Source: Cellulosimicrobium arenosum
GTDB taxonomy: Bacteria > Actinomycetota > Actinomycetes > Actinomycetales > Cellulomonadaceae
Reading direction: 5' to 3'
DNA: 64,000 nt
Assembly (NCBI RefSeq): GCF_014837295.1
Contig: NZ_JACYHB010000008.1
Span: 110,911 to 174,910 of the forward strand
Part shown: positions 6,874 through 15,266 of the stretch, in pieces
Position numbering within the stretch: the first letter of the stretch is position 1
Layout of the letters: each line of letters begins with the position of its first letter
Notes under the pieces: model-generated
Told to the model about the DNA's origin: nothing
Database searches by the model: none
Seen by the model: the letters and a program-made list of their open reading frames with translations, nothing else
Translations under genes and position numbers: made by a program

Positions 6874-9600
6874 CTACAGGTCGCCCTTCTTCTGCAGGTA
6901 GCGCATCGCGACCCAGCCGAACGGGATCCGGGCCCAGTACGTCGCCACGCGGAACAGCAGCGTCGCCGACGTCGCGAGCGCGACGGGCACCCCGGCGGTC
7001 GTGAGGCCCAGGGTGAGAGCAGCCTCGATGGCGCCGAGCCCGCCGGGAGTCGGGACGGCGGCACCGGCGGCGTTGCCGACGAGGTAGATCACGGCGACGT
7101 CCACGAGGGACAGCTCCTGGCCGAACGCGGCGAGCGCCGCGTCGAACGCGAGCACGTAGCCGAGCGTCATGATGACGTTGCCACCCAGCCCGACGGCGAG
7201 GCGTCCGGGCTGGCTGAGCATGTCCGACAGGCGCGGCCACACCTGCTGGATCGTGGGCCGGATCTTGGCGAGCACCCAGGTGCGCACCGCAGGCACGAGG
7301 AGGGTCGCGAGGACAGCCAGCGCGACGCCGCCGATCGCGAGCAGGACCGTCGTGGACGGGAGCTGGACGAGGCCACCGTCGCCGGTGAAGACCGACAGCA
7401 CGACCAGGATGACGATCGTCACGATGAACTGTGACACCTGCACGAGCGCGACCGTGGCGACCGCGACCGGGGTCGCCACGCCGCGCTTGGTCAGCATCCG
7501 CAGGTTGAGCGCGGCCGGCCCGATGCCGGCGGGAGTGGCGAGCGCGACGAACGACCCGGCCGCCTGGGTGAGCGTCGCCCGCCACATGGGCAGGCGTGTC
7601 GACGAGAACGCGACGAACGTCAGCGCGGCCCCGATCCAGGTGAGGATGCCGAGCAGGAACGAACCCACGGCCCACCACGGGTTCGCCTCGGCGACCGCTG
7701 CGGTGACCTCCTCGAAGTTGATGGTCGTGACGATGACCGAGACGGCCACGATCGTCAGCGTGAGCATGATGACCGTGCGTGCGCCGAAGCGCGTGATGCG
7801 CTGCGGCTCGACGTCGGCCTCCGGGAGCCGTTCGACCAGCACCGCGCGCAGCTCCTTGAGCAGCTCCTTGTTCTGCCGCAGCTCGTCGCGGGTGCTGCGC
7901 GGCAGCGCGACGGACTGCAGGAGCGGGCCGATCGCGCCGATGTCCTCCTCGGGCAGGACGCTCACGGCCGACTCGACCGCGCGGCGGGCACCCACCCGCA
8001 GGGCGAGGAGCGCGACCATCTGGCTGAGGTCCATGCGGCGTGCCAGCTCGGACGACGCGATGTCGCCCTGCTCCCACCCGGTGAGCCACACCTGTGGCTC
8101 CGCGTCCTCGAGCGCGCGCCGGACGAGCACGACGTCGGACGTCAGCGCCCGGTGCGCCAGGCCGGCCGAGTGGGCCACCTGGATCTGGCGCCAGGCCTCG
8201 CCGAGCACGGCGTCGGTGAGCCGGTCGGCGGGCAGGTCGCGCAGCGACACCGCGCCGCCGGCGTGCTCGTGGACGAGCATGATCGAGTCGGCGGACTCGG
8301 CGACGCCGAGCAGCCGTGGCGCGCGCACCCCGGCCGCGCGCGCCGCGTAGGCGAGGAGCGCTGTGCGCTCGCCCGCGGCGCGCAGCGAGATGGCTGTCCG
8401 CCCCTCCAGGCCGCGCAGGCGCAGCGAGCGCCAGAGTCGGGTGAGGAACCCGACGACCTGCCGGTCGCCGTCGAGCACGACGACGTCCCGGCGGACCCCG
8501 TCCTCGTCGACCATCGCATAGACGCGGTTGTCGCCCTCGCCCGAGCGGGCGAGGGCCACCGCGGCCGGGTCCGACGCGGTGTCACGCCCGTCGCGGCCGT
8601 CGAGGACGCCGGACCTGTCGCCCGCGGTGGTCGCGTCCGAGCCCCGGAGGACCCCGACCTGCACCTCCGACGTGACGTGGCCGGCGGCGTCGACCTCGGT
8701 GACCGGGTCGTCGACCGCGTGGGCGCGCTCGTCGTCGGTGACGTCGCGCACGCGCACGAGGGTCGCGGGGGCGAAACCCGCCCGCCGCACGCCGGCGACC
8801 AGGTCCGGCCCGTAGGCCCGGTCGCTGCGGACACCTGACGCGTAGCGCACGAGCAGACCGGCCATGCGTCCGAGCAGGAGCGTGACGAGGATGCCGGGCA
8901 GGGACACCTGCCCCGTGATCAGGACGATGCCGATCGCGACCAGCAGCAGGTTCCACGACCACGCGACGGACCGGCGCCGGGTGCGGGTCCCCGCGGCGGT
9001 GAGCAGGCCGGCGATCGCGACGACGTAGCCGGGGACGGTGAGCCGCCACTCGCCCCGCGAGTAGACGGAGAGCCCGCGGACCAGCTCGGGCGAGCCCCAC
9101 TGCTCGACGGCGAGCACGAAGACGACCCCGAGCAGCAGCCCGACCGCGGCCGCGGCGATCGCCTCGACGACCTGGCGCCCGAGCCGCCGGATCCCGAGCT
9201 CGATGAGCACCGCCGTCGGGATCGCGAGGGTGACGAGGCCCTCGAGGACGGCGACCGGGAAGATCAGGATGCGGGCGAGCAGCTGGCTGAAGCTCTGCAC
9301 GTCCTGCGTCACGCCCGCCGTGGTGCCGTGCGCGAACACGGTCATGAACATGACGACGGCGACGCCGATCGCGCAGAGGACGAGGTTGACGACGTCGCTG
9401 GGGTGCCGCACGCGCTGCTCGGCGGTGTCGACGACGCGGACCGTCCCGGCGTCGGGCTCGTCGCGCCGTGCCATCAGGGCCTGGAGCGCGCCCGTGCGGG
9501 GGCGCGGCTCCGTGCCGTCGGACGGCGCGAGCGTCCCGACCTCGACCACCGAGCCGGACGGGCGGCGGCCGTCGTGGGGCTCGGTAGCGTGCTCGGGCAT
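6874..9600 (-). CDS. YbhN/LPG-synthase-type flippase-like membrane protein with kinase-like central domain
   Basis: The protein has 908 residues. After a charged N-terminal tail (~1-65) there is a first block of membrane helices (~70-290) and a soluble middle region (~300-560). The middle region carries a degenerate kinase-like pattern, including LAHRALTSDVVLV in place of an HRDL-type loop and a WLTGWEQGDI segment. The C-terminal block of about 7-8 helices matches the lysylphosphatidylglycerol synthase transmembrane/YbhN family (ATPAGIGPAALNLRML, PTPGGLGAIEAALTLGL). The GG-x-G-x-x-E loop is the family hallmark. No C-terminal lysyltransferase domain is present, so lipid translocation or polymer export is likelier than lipid lysinylation. 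The start at ATG 9600 is supported by a leaderless -10 box. Confidence 0.8.
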   Translation of the reverse strand: MPEHATEPHDGRRPSGSVVEVGTLAPSDGTEPRPRTGALQALMARRDEPDAGTVRVVDTAEQRVRHPSDVVNLVLCAIGVAVVMFMTVFAHGTTAGVTQDVQSFSQLLARILIFPVAVLEGLVTLAIPTAVLIELGIRRLGRQVVEAIAAAAVGLLLGVVFVLAVEQWGSPELVRGLSVYSRGEWRLTVPGYVVAIAGLLTAAGTRTRRRSVAWSWNLLLVAIGIVLITGQVSLPGILVTLLLGRMAGLLVRYASGVRSDRAYGPDLVAGVRRAGFAPATLVRVRDVTDDERAHAVDDPVTEVDAAGHVTSEVQVGVLRGSDATTAGDRSGVLDGRDGRDTASDPAAVALARSGEGDNRVYAMVDEDGVRRDVVVLDGDRQVVGFLTRLWRSLRLRGLEGRTAISLRAAGERTALLAYAARAAGVRAPRLLGVAESADSIMLVHEHAGGAVSLRDLPADRLTDAVLGEAWRQIQVAHSAGLAHRALTSDVVLVRRALEDAEPQVWLTGWEQGDIASSELARRMDLSQMVALLALRVGARRAVESAVSVLPEEDIGAIGPLLQSVALPRSTRDELRQNKELLKELRAVLVERLPEADVEPQRITRFGARTVIMLTLTIVAVSVIVTTINFEEVTAAVAEANPWWAVGSFLLGILTWIGAALTFVAFSSTRLPMWRATLTQAAGSFVALATPAGIGPAALNLRMLTKRGVATPVAVATVALVQVSQFIVTIVILVVLSVFTGDGGLVQLPSTTVLLAIGGVALAVLATLLVPAVRTWVLAKIRPTIQQVWPRLSDMLSQPGRLAVGLGGNVIMTLGYVLAFDAALAAFGQELSLVDVAVIYLVGNAAGAAVPTPGGLGAIEAALTLGLTTAGVPVALATSATLLFRVATYWARIPFGWVAMRYLQKKGDL

Positions 9601-9607
9601 ACGGCCG

Positions 9608-9613
9608 AGTCTA
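9608..9613 (-). promoter_or_regulatory. -10 box of leaderless promoter, flippase-like gene
   Basis: TAGACT (minus strand) ends 7 nt before ATG 9600. The spacing supports this start and a leaderless mRNA. Confidence 0.45.
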
Positions 9614-9680
9614 GGTGTGCGAGCCGCTGCCGGCCCGGAATTCCGCCGTGCCGTGCGCCACGCCCGCGCGTGCGCGTCGC

Positions 9681-9686
9681 TAGGGT
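9681..9686 (+). promoter_or_regulatory. -10 box of leaderless promoter, potassium channel gene
   Basis: TAGGGT lies 6 nt before ATG 9693. Together with the divergent box at 9608-9613, it shows that the 92-nt intergenic region drives both genes. Confidence 0.4.
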
Positions 9687-9692
9687 GGCGGG

Positions 9693-10223
9693 ATGGCGCT
9701 CCAGCGAGGCGACGCGATGTACGCCGTCCGGCCGGTCGTGCTCCTGGGTGGGCTCGTCGCGGTGTACTGCCTCGTGCCGGTGCGCCCGGAGTTCTCGATC
9801 CCGGCGGCGCTGACCGTCCTCGCCGCGAGCATCGTGCTGTTCGTGGTGGTCCTGGTGCGTCAGGAGCGGCGGATCGTCCGGGCGACGCGCCCGCTCATGG
9901 CGGCGGTCGAGGCGATCGTCATCCTGGTCTCGGTGTTCCTCGTCAGCTTCTCGCTCGTCTACGTCGGGCTGTCGGAGAGCGACGCCGGGTCGTTCACCGA
10001 GGCGGTGGACAAGCTCGACGCGGTCTACCTGTCCGTCACGGTGCTGACGACGACGGGGTTCGGCGACATCGCCGCGGTGAGCGCCCCGGCGCGTGTGGCG
10101 GTGACGGCGCACATGCTGGTCAACGTCACGCTGCTGGCGGTGGGGGTGCGGATGGTCACCCGGTCCGCGCAGCAGGCGCTCACGCGTCGCCAGGACGCCC
10201 GGCGGCAGGAGACCGGGTCCTGA
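9693..10223 (+). CDS. two-pore-helix type potassium channel family protein
   Basis: The protein has 176 residues and four predicted hydrophobic segments (~12-30, 38-55, 70-92, 128-150). Between the last two is the pore loop TVLTTTGFGDI, a K+ selectivity filter with GFG (TTGFGD) in place of the commoner GYG. The fold is the Ion_trans_2/KcsA-like channel domain, without a C-terminal RCK/TrkA ligand domain. It probably acts in potassium leak or membrane-potential control at the plasma membrane. The gene stands alone between the divergent flippase-like gene and an HdeD-type gene. Confidence 0.85.
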   Translation: MALQRGDAMYAVRPVVLLGGLVAVYCLVPVRPEFSIPAALTVLAASIVLFVVVLVRQERRIVRATRPLMAAVEAIVILVSVFLVSFSLVYVGLSESDAGSFTEAVDKLDAVYLSVTVLTTTGFGDIAAVSAPARVAVTAHMLVNVTLLAVGVRMVTRSAQQALTRRQDARRQETGS

Positions 10224-10350
10224 GGGTGGAGCGGGCCCGGGCGGCGCGGGAGCCTGCGCAGGCGAATGCGCCCCAGCCGTTCCTAGGATAGGAGGGATGG
10301 CCCCACGGGGGCGACGGACGGCGACGACGCCGAGAGCACCGGAGGTGCGC

Positions 10351-11385
10351 ATGGCACGACGTTCGAAGGACGAGGACCAGGGGAAGGCCGGGCGCGAGGT
10401 CGCCGACGGCACCGGTACGGATGCCACGGCCGAGCAGAAGGTCGAGGTGCGCAACCCGTTCCGGCGCGTGTGGTGGCTGCCGGTGGTGCGCGGTGTGCTG
10501 CTGGTCGTCCTCGGTCTGCTGCTGATGATCGAGCCCCTCGAGCAGCTCGAGGTGCTGCGCCTCGTGCTGGGCGCGTTCCTCGTCGCCGACGGCGTGCTGG
10601 TGGCCGTCCAGTGGTTCGCGCACCGTCGGCAGACGAGCTCGGCGTGGTGGCTCGCGCAGGCCGCGGTGAACATCGTGTTCGGCGTCGTGGTCGCGTTCTG
10701 GCCCGACCTGAACCCGACCGCGCTCTACTACGTGCTGTCCGTGTGGGTGCTGGTCCTGGGGATCGTCGCGATCGCCGGCGCCGCCGGTCTCACCCGCAAC
10801 CGCGACCTGGGTGCCGCGTGGATGCTCGCGTTCGGCATCACGTCCACGCTGTTCGGCCTCCTGCTCCTGACCCGGCCGCTGGACTCCCTCGACGTGCTGC
10901 GCCTCGTGGTGATCGTCTTCGCGCTGTACGCGTTCGTCGCGGGCGCGATCCACGTCGTGTCCGGGTTCGCGGTGCGCGCGATCGCGCGCGAGCTCGGCGA
11001 CCTGCGAGGTCAGGCCGAGGCGGCGGGCGTCGTCGTGACGGGCGGGTCCGTCCTCGGTTCCGCGGCCGCGCGGCCCGACGTCGCGGAGGCCGGTGCCGCC
11101 CGCGCGCCCGGCCCCGCCGCCGCCCCGGTTCCGGCAACCTGGCATGCCACGGAGCCGGACGCCGCGCCCGAACCGGCGCTCGCCCCCGGCACCGTGTCCG
11201 ATCCGGCGTCCGCTCCGGACACCACGTCCGATCCGGCGCTCGCCCCGGACACCGCGCCGGAACCTGCGCGGAGCGCCGACACCCCGCCGCGGACCGATGC
11301 CGGCGCGTGGCCCGGGGAAGCCGCGGACGAGGCGCCCGGGTCGGGCGCCCGGCCGGGCTCGACGGGGGCACCGCCCGCGCGCTGA
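10351..11385 (+). CDS. HdeD/DUF308 family membrane protein with Pro/Ala/Asp-rich tail
   Basis: ATG 10351 (MARRSKDEDQ) is preceded by GGAGG at good spacing and is preferred to the upstream ATG 10297, whose AGGAGG is too close. The 344-residue product has a charged N-terminal ~45 residues, about six short membrane helices in repeated DUF308 pairs (~50-215: LPVVRGVLLVVLGLLLMIEP...), and then a long hydrophilic tail. In the tail, units such as (S/A)DPA(L/S)APDT recur (DNA ~11160-11290), indicating low-complexity expansion. HdeD relatives are linked to acid stress; the role in actinobacteria is unknown. A second family member lies at 22803. Confidence 0.75.
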   Translation: MARRSKDEDQGKAGREVADGTGTDATAEQKVEVRNPFRRVWWLPVVRGVLLVVLGLLLMIEPLEQLEVLRLVLGAFLVADGVLVAVQWFAHRRQTSSAWWLAQAAVNIVFGVVVAFWPDLNPTALYYVLSVWVLVLGIVAIAGAAGLTRNRDLGAAWMLAFGITSTLFGLLLLTRPLDSLDVLRLVVIVFALYAFVAGAIHVVSGFAVRAIARELGDLRGQAEAAGVVVTGGSVLGSAAARPDVAEAGAARAPGPAAAPVPATWHATEPDAAPEPALAPGTVSDPASAPDTTSDPALAPDTAPEPARSADTPPRTDAGAWPGEAADEAPGSGARPGSTGAPPAR

Positions 11386-11531
11386 ACGGGCCGCCCCTCG
11401 TCGTGGACTCCGGTGCTCGGGGAGCGGGCGGTGCGTCCGAGGCGGTCGCGCCCGTGGCGGAGCGGTGAAGATCCCGGTCAGGAACCGGGGCGTCGCGCGC
11501 GATGTGACCGCGACCGCGAGAAGGTCGTCGT

Positions 11532-12146
11532 GTGACGACGTCAGGGGACCGTCCCGACCGGGCAGCGCGCGTGTCGCGCGCACTGGCGGGCGTCGTCATC
11601 GGGTTCGTCGGGCTGGCCCTGGTCGGGCTGATCGTCGTCGTCATCGGGTACAACGTCCTCGTCAGCGGGTGGGCCGACCAGTACGACTCCGACGGACAGG
11701 TCGTGGTGGACGGCGGCTCGGGCGACCCCGCCGCGCTCGGCACCGACGCCGGGGAGGCCACGGACGTCGTCGGGCAGGGATCGGGTCCGGATGAAGGGTC
11801 GGGCCTGGACGCGTCGAACGAGGCCTACCGGCAGCGGGTCGGCACACCGGAGGGCGACGCCGAGGCGGCGCTCGCCCTCCCGGAGGTGCAGACCGCGCTG
11901 GACCCGCTCGCCGCGGGGGGCCCGGTCGACCGCGACGCGGTGGTGGCGGCGCTGGTCGGTGCCGGGTTCGACGGCGTGCAGGTCACGCCCGAGGAGTCGC
12001 CCCTCGGGACGCGCGCGACGTCGTTCGGCGTCGGGGTGGCGGTGCCCGGCGGGTGCGTGTTCGGCGAGGTAGCGCCCGCCGGCGTCACGCTCGAGGCGGG
12101 CGGCCCGATCGCCGACGGCGGGTGCCTCGAGATGCCGACGCACTGA
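11532..12146 (+). CDS. single-pass membrane-anchored protein of unknown function (DUF6993-like)
   Basis: The GTG start at 11532 gives 204 residues. There is a short cytoplasmic N-terminus, one helix (~17-45, GVVIGFVGLALVGLIVVVIG), a Gly/Asp/Ser-rich linker, and a compact extracytoplasmic domain (~105-204) with two cysteines (PGGCVFGEV...DGGCLEMPT) that could form a disulphide. The C-terminal domain resembles the small actinobacterial domain called DUF6993; this recall is tentative. No enzymatic motif is seen. Confidence 0.6.
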   Translation: MTTSGDRPDRAARVSRALAGVVIGFVGLALVGLIVVVIGYNVLVSGWADQYDSDGQVVVDGGSGDPAALGTDAGEATDVVGQGSGPDEGSGLDASNEAYRQRVGTPEGDAEAALALPEVQTALDPLAAGGPVDRDAVVAALVGAGFDGVQVTPEESPLGTRATSFGVGVAVPGGCVFGEVAPAGVTLEAGGPIADGGCLEMPTH

Positions 12147-12170
12147 CCCGACCGGCGCACCGACCGGCCG

Positions 12171-12197
12171 GCTCACGATCGGCTCACGATCGGCTCA
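12171..12197. repeat. short 11-bp tandem repeat
   Basis: The unit GCTCACGATCG occurs twice and then partly a third time, running into the last codons of the CPBP protease gene. It is probably slippage between convergent genes; no function is evident. Confidence 0.6.
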
Positions 12198-13028
12198 GGC
12201 GAGGCCCAGCGACTGCTTCCACTCCAGGGGCAGGAGCGCGTACCCGACGAACGCGACGACGTCGAGCAGGGTGTGCGCGACCACGAGCGGCATGACGCGC
12301 CGTCGTCCCCAGCGTGAGGTGTAGAACCACGAGAACACGACGCCCATGACGACGTTGCCGAAGAACGGCCCGATCCCCTGGTAGAGGTGGTAGGAGCCGC
12401 GCAGCAGCGAGCTCGCGACGACGAACTTCACGCGGCCCCAGCCGAGGTCGTGCGTGCGCTCGTACAGGTAGCCGACCGCGACGACCTCCTCGAGCAGCCC
12501 GTTCTGCAGGGCCGAGAGGATCAGCACCGGGACGGTCCACCACGCGGCGTCGAGCGCGGCGGCCTGGACCTCCACGGTGATGCCGACGGCCCGGCCGGCC
12601 AGGTAGAACGCCAGTCCCGGGATGCCGATCGCGGCGGCGAGCGCGAATCCCCAGCCGAGGTCGCGCCAGGGCCGCGCGAGGTCGAGGCCGATCGCGCGGA
12701 CCGCCGAGCGCCCGCGCGCGCTGAGCAGGTAGAGCGCGAGCGCGACGGGAAGCACGGCGAAGAAGATCCCGACGACCTGGTACGTCAGGTCGAGGTACGG
12801 GCGCGCGGACTGGCTGACGTTGAGGCTCGCGGACTGGTCGCGCAGCGGGGTGTCCGCGGTGAGCCGCGCGACGATCGCGATGATCGCGTAGACGGCGGAC
12901 TTGCCCAGGCTCAGGCCGAGGACGATCCAGATCTCGGCGCCGATGCGGCGGCGGGCAGGACGGTCGAGGGCGACGGCGGGCTGCGCGGACCGGGCGGACG
13001 GCGCGGGTGGGACGGACTGGGCGGACAC
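12195..13028 (-). CDS. CPBP family intramembrane glutamic endopeptidase (CAAX/Abi type)
   Basis: The protein has 277 residues from GTG 13028 and about seven membrane helices. Abi/CPBP motifs are present: NGLLEEVVAVGYLYER (motif 1, the catalytic EE pair), SSLLRGSYHLYQG (motif 2 with its His), FGNVVMGVVFSWFY and VVAHTLLDVVAF (motif 4 with its His). The variant EE motif followed by GYLYER is the form common in actinobacteria. The family includes Rce1-type prenyl-protein proteases and bacteriocin-immunity proteins; the substrate here is unknown. The start is fixed by a leaderless -10 box. Confidence 0.85.
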   Translation of the reverse strand: MSAQSVPPAPSARSAQPAVALDRPARRRIGAEIWIVLGLSLGKSAVYAIIAIVARLTADTPLRDQSASLNVSQSARPYLDLTYQVVGIFFAVLPVALALYLLSARGRSAVRAIGLDLARPWRDLGWGFALAAAIGIPGLAFYLAGRAVGITVEVQAAALDAAWWTVPVLILSALQNGLLEEVVAVGYLYERTHDLGWGRVKFVVASSLLRGSYHLYQGIGPFFGNVVMGVVFSWFYTSRWGRRRVMPLVVAHTLLDVVAFVGYALLPLEWKQSLGLA

Positions 13029-13034
13029 CGTCCG

Positions 13035-13040
13035 GTTATA
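13035..13040 (-). promoter_or_regulatory. -10 box of leaderless promoter, CPBP protease gene
   Basis: TATAAC on the minus strand sits 6 nt before GTG 13028 and is one of the best consensus matches in the window. It supports GTG as start. Confidence 0.5.
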
Positions 13041-13071
13041 GCACCGCCGCCCGGACCGGGCCTGAAGAGGC

Positions 13072-13383
13072 TCACCCCGCTCGGGGTGGACGACCCGGTC
13101 GGCGTGGCGGGCGGACGTCGCGGGGAAGGCGGTGCGCGTCGGCCAGGGCGCGGCGCAGCAGCAGCTCCATCTGGGCGTTGACGCTGCGCAGGTCGTCCGC
13201 GGCCCAGCGTGCCAGCGCGTCGTGGACCGCCGGGTCCAGGCGCAGGAGCACGGACTTGCGCTGTGCCCTGCGTGGCGGGGGCCCGTCCGGCTCGTCGCCC
13301 TGCCCTGCGGGCACGCCGCTGCCCGACGACGCGGCGGGGGCGTCGTCGGGCAGCTCGGGTTCCTCGGTCGGGGCTGGCGTCAC
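13072..13383 (-). CDS. ribbon-helix-helix DNA-binding protein (HicB/Arc-like)
   Basis: The protein has 103 residues. Its GTG start (13383) overlaps the SPFH gene stop by GTGA. The N-terminal ~40 residues are acidic and Pro/Ser-rich; the middle RKSVLLRLDPAVHDALARWA followed by ADDLRSVNAQMELLLRRAL is a clear ribbon-helix-helix fold (beta strand, then two helices). The C-terminus is basic. Stable pairing with an SPFH gene is known in actinobacteria. No toxin is present, so despite the usual 'HicB antitoxin' label it is likelier to be the autoregulator of this operon, acting at the repeated GATATCA site (14371-14389). That binding is an inference. Confidence 0.78.
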   Translation of the reverse strand: MTPAPTEEPELPDDAPAASSGSGVPAGQGDEPDGPPPRRAQRKSVLLRLDPAVHDALARWAADDLRSVNAQMELLLRRALADAHRLPRDVRPPRRPGRPPRAG

Positions 13384-14327
13384 TGGTAGAGGGAACCCGC
13401 GTTGACGATCGGCGTGGCGCGGTTGTCGCCGCACAGCACGACGAGGAGGTTGGAGACCATCGCGGCGCGACGCTCGTCGTCGAGCGTGACGACGGACTTC
13501 TCCTCGAGGCGGTGGAGCGCGTCCTCGACCATCGACACCGCGCCCTCGACGATGCGCGAGCGGGCCGCGATGATCGCACCGGCCTGCTGGCGCTGGAGCA
13601 TGGCCTGGGCGATCTCGGGGGCGTACGCGAGGTTGGAGATGCGGGCCTCGATGACCTCGACCCCGGCGACGACGACGCGCTCGGCGACCTCCGCGGCGAT
13701 CTCCGCGGACACGACCTCGGTCGCACCGCGCAGCGACTCCTCGCCGGCGTCGGCGTCGTCGTACGGGTGGGACATCGCGACGTGGCGCAGCGCGGACTCG
13801 GACTGCACGATGACGAAGTCGTCGTAGTCCTCGACGGCGAAGCTCGCCTTCGCGGTGTCGGCGACCTGCCACACGACGATGGCCGCGATGTTGATCGGGT
13901 TGCCGTCGGCGTCGTTGACCTTGAGCTCGCTCGTCTCGAAGTTCCGCACCCGCACGGACACCCTGCGGCGGGTCGTCAGCGGCACGGTGACCATGAGTCC
14001 GGTGCGGCGGATCGTGCCCAGGTAGCGCCCGAAGAGCTGGACGACGAGCGTCTCGCCCGGGCTGATGACGGACACGCCCGTGCCCGCGACGACGCCGAGG
14101 ACGACCACGACGACCCCGAGCACGACGAGTGCGGGGGCGCCGGTCGCGCACAGCACGACGCCGCCCACGACGAGGACCGCCGCGAGGAGGATGGCGAGGA
14201 CGGCGCCGCCGGCGCCGAACGCCCACGCCGGTCGTTCCGTCACGTCGACGCGGGTCCCGGCGTGGCCCACGGGCCGTCCGGTGGGCTCTCCGCCGACGGA
14301 CTCCTGCGGCGGGGCGGTCTCGGTCAT
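13380..14327 (-). CDS. SPFH/band-7 (stomatin-like) membrane protein
   Basis: From ATG 14327 (MTETAPPQE, preceded by GAGAGG) the product is 315 residues. Two adjacent hydrophobic segments (~35-75) anchor it. The SPFH domain (~78-260) begins at VISPGETLVVQLFGRYLGTI and includes IAAIVVWQVADTAKASFAVEDY and ARISNLAYAPEIAQAMLQRQQ. SPFH proteins form oligomeric scaffolds in membrane microdomains and hold proteases or signalling proteins. No NfeD-type protease partner is adjacent. It is co-transcribed with the ribbon-helix-helix gene that overlaps its stop. Confidence 0.85.
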   Translation of the reverse strand: MTETAPPQESVGGEPTGRPVGHAGTRVDVTERPAWAFGAGGAVLAILLAAVLVVGGVVLCATGAPALVVLGVVVVVLGVVAGTGVSVISPGETLVVQLFGRYLGTIRRTGLMVTVPLTTRRRVSVRVRNFETSELKVNDADGNPINIAAIVVWQVADTAKASFAVEDYDDFVIVQSESALRHVAMSHPYDDADAGEESLRGATEVVSAEIAAEVAERVVVAGVEVIEARISNLAYAPEIAQAMLQRQQAGAIIAARSRIVEGAVSMVEDALHRLEEKSVVTLDDERRAAMVSNLLVVLCGDNRATPIVNAGSLYQ

Positions 14328-14370
14328 GGCGTCGTCCTCTCGTGCGGCACTCGCCGCGGCCGGTGGCTGG

Positions 14371-14389
14371 GATATCAAAGTGATATCAC
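14371..14389 (-). promoter_or_regulatory. repeated GATATCA operator upstream of SPFH-RHH operon
   Basis: Two copies of GATATCA (14371-14377 and 14382-14388) are spaced exactly 11 bp apart, one helical turn; the second is in the full palindrome TGATATCA. They lie 44-60 nt upstream of the SPFH start. Direct or inverted half-sites at one-turn spacing are the usual binding pattern of ribbon-helix-helix dimers, so the operon's own RHH protein is the natural candidate binder. Confidence 0.5.
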
Positions 14390-14486
14390 ATTAGCGTGGC
14401 CGGGAGCGATCCGGACGCGGCCCAGGGTGTCCGCCAGGAACTTCGCGACGCGGGGGTTGTGCACGGGTGACGACTGTGCCAGGCTG

Positions 14487-14529
14487 TACAAACAGGTTTG
14501 CACCACAAACTACTCTGCTCATATCGACA
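14487..14529 (+). promoter_or_regulatory. operator-like inverted repeat and promoter of the ABC operon
   Basis: CAAAC-AG-GTTTG (14489-14500) is a small inverted repeat, with a further CAAAC at 14506-14510. TTGCAC (14498-14503) and CATATC 16 nt later could be -35 and -10. This AT-richer patch is the only such patch before the operon starting at 14553, and it may be the site of the winged-helix regulator encoded there. Confidence 0.35.
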
Positions 14530-14552
14530 ACTCCTCAGCGAGGTCATGCGAC

Positions 14553-15266
14553 ATGTCCACGGATCCCGGACCTGCTCCGGACGGCGAGCACGCCGCCGAC
14601 GGCGCCGACCCCACCTTCGACCCGGCCGCGACGCTGCGTCTCATCCGTGAGCAGCAGGACCGTGCGCGCGCCGCGACCGAGCCGGACGGCCGCCTGCTCT
14701 ACCTCGCGTGGGGCCTCTCGTGGGGCGTCGGCTACCTGTGCCTCTATCTCAGCGCCGGTGCCACCGGGAAGCCCCCGGCGTGGGCGTTCTGGGTGTTCGC
14801 CGGCGCGATCGTGGCGGCCGTCGCGTTCACGATCGTGCACACCGTCACCCGCACGGCCGGGACGCGGGGCGTGAGCGCCCGCACGGGTGCGATGTACGGG
14901 TGGTCGTGGATGCTCGGGTTCCTCACGTTCGGGGTCGTCATCGGGGGCCTCGGGCGCGCCGGAGCGTCCGACGAGGTGATCGCGCTCGCGAGCAACGCGT
15001 TCGCGTGCGTCGTCGTCGGTCTGCTCTACCTCGGGGGTGCTGCCGCGTTCCAGGACACCCGGTTGTTCGTCCTGGGCGTCTGGATCCTCGTCGTCGCCGC
15101 GGTCGCCACGTTCGCGGGCCTGCCGCTCACGTACCTCGTGATGGCCGCCCTCGGCGGAGGCGGGTTCCTCGTCATGGGAGCGATCGAGCAGGTGCTGCTG
15201 GTCCGACGCCGCGCACGCCCGGCTCCCGGGACCGTGTCGCGTCCGGGGGAGGCGGGCGGTGCCTGA
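14553..15266 (+). CDS. multipass membrane protein of unknown function, first gene of ABC operon
   Basis: The product is 237 residues from ATG 14553 (MSTDPGPAPD), with a hydrophilic N-terminal ~50 residues (including ATLRLIREQQDRARAA) and six hydrophobic segments (~52-215). There is no transporter signature. It overlaps the next gene by 8 nt. Proteins of this form are found next to small winged-helix regulators and ABC-2 transporters in actinobacteria. It may be an accessory or sensor of the exporter; this is an inference from context. Confidence 0.7.
   Translation: MSTDPGPAPDGEHAADGADPTFDPAATLRLIREQQDRARAATEPDGRLLYLAWGLSWGVGYLCLYLSAGATGKPPAWAFWVFAGAIVAAVAFTIVHTVTRTAGTRGVSARTGAMYGWSWMLGFLTFGVVIGGLGRAGASDEVIALASNAFACVVVGLLYLGGAAAFQDTRLFVLGVWILVVAAVATFAGLPLTYLVMAALGGGGFLVMGAIEQVLLVRRRARPAPGTVSRPGEAGGA

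Noticed and set aside
10297..10350. Upstream ATG 10297 as start of the HdeD-type gene
   Set aside because: Its AGGAGG is only one base from the ATG, whereas ATG 10351 has GGAGG at normal spacing and a typical N-terminus.
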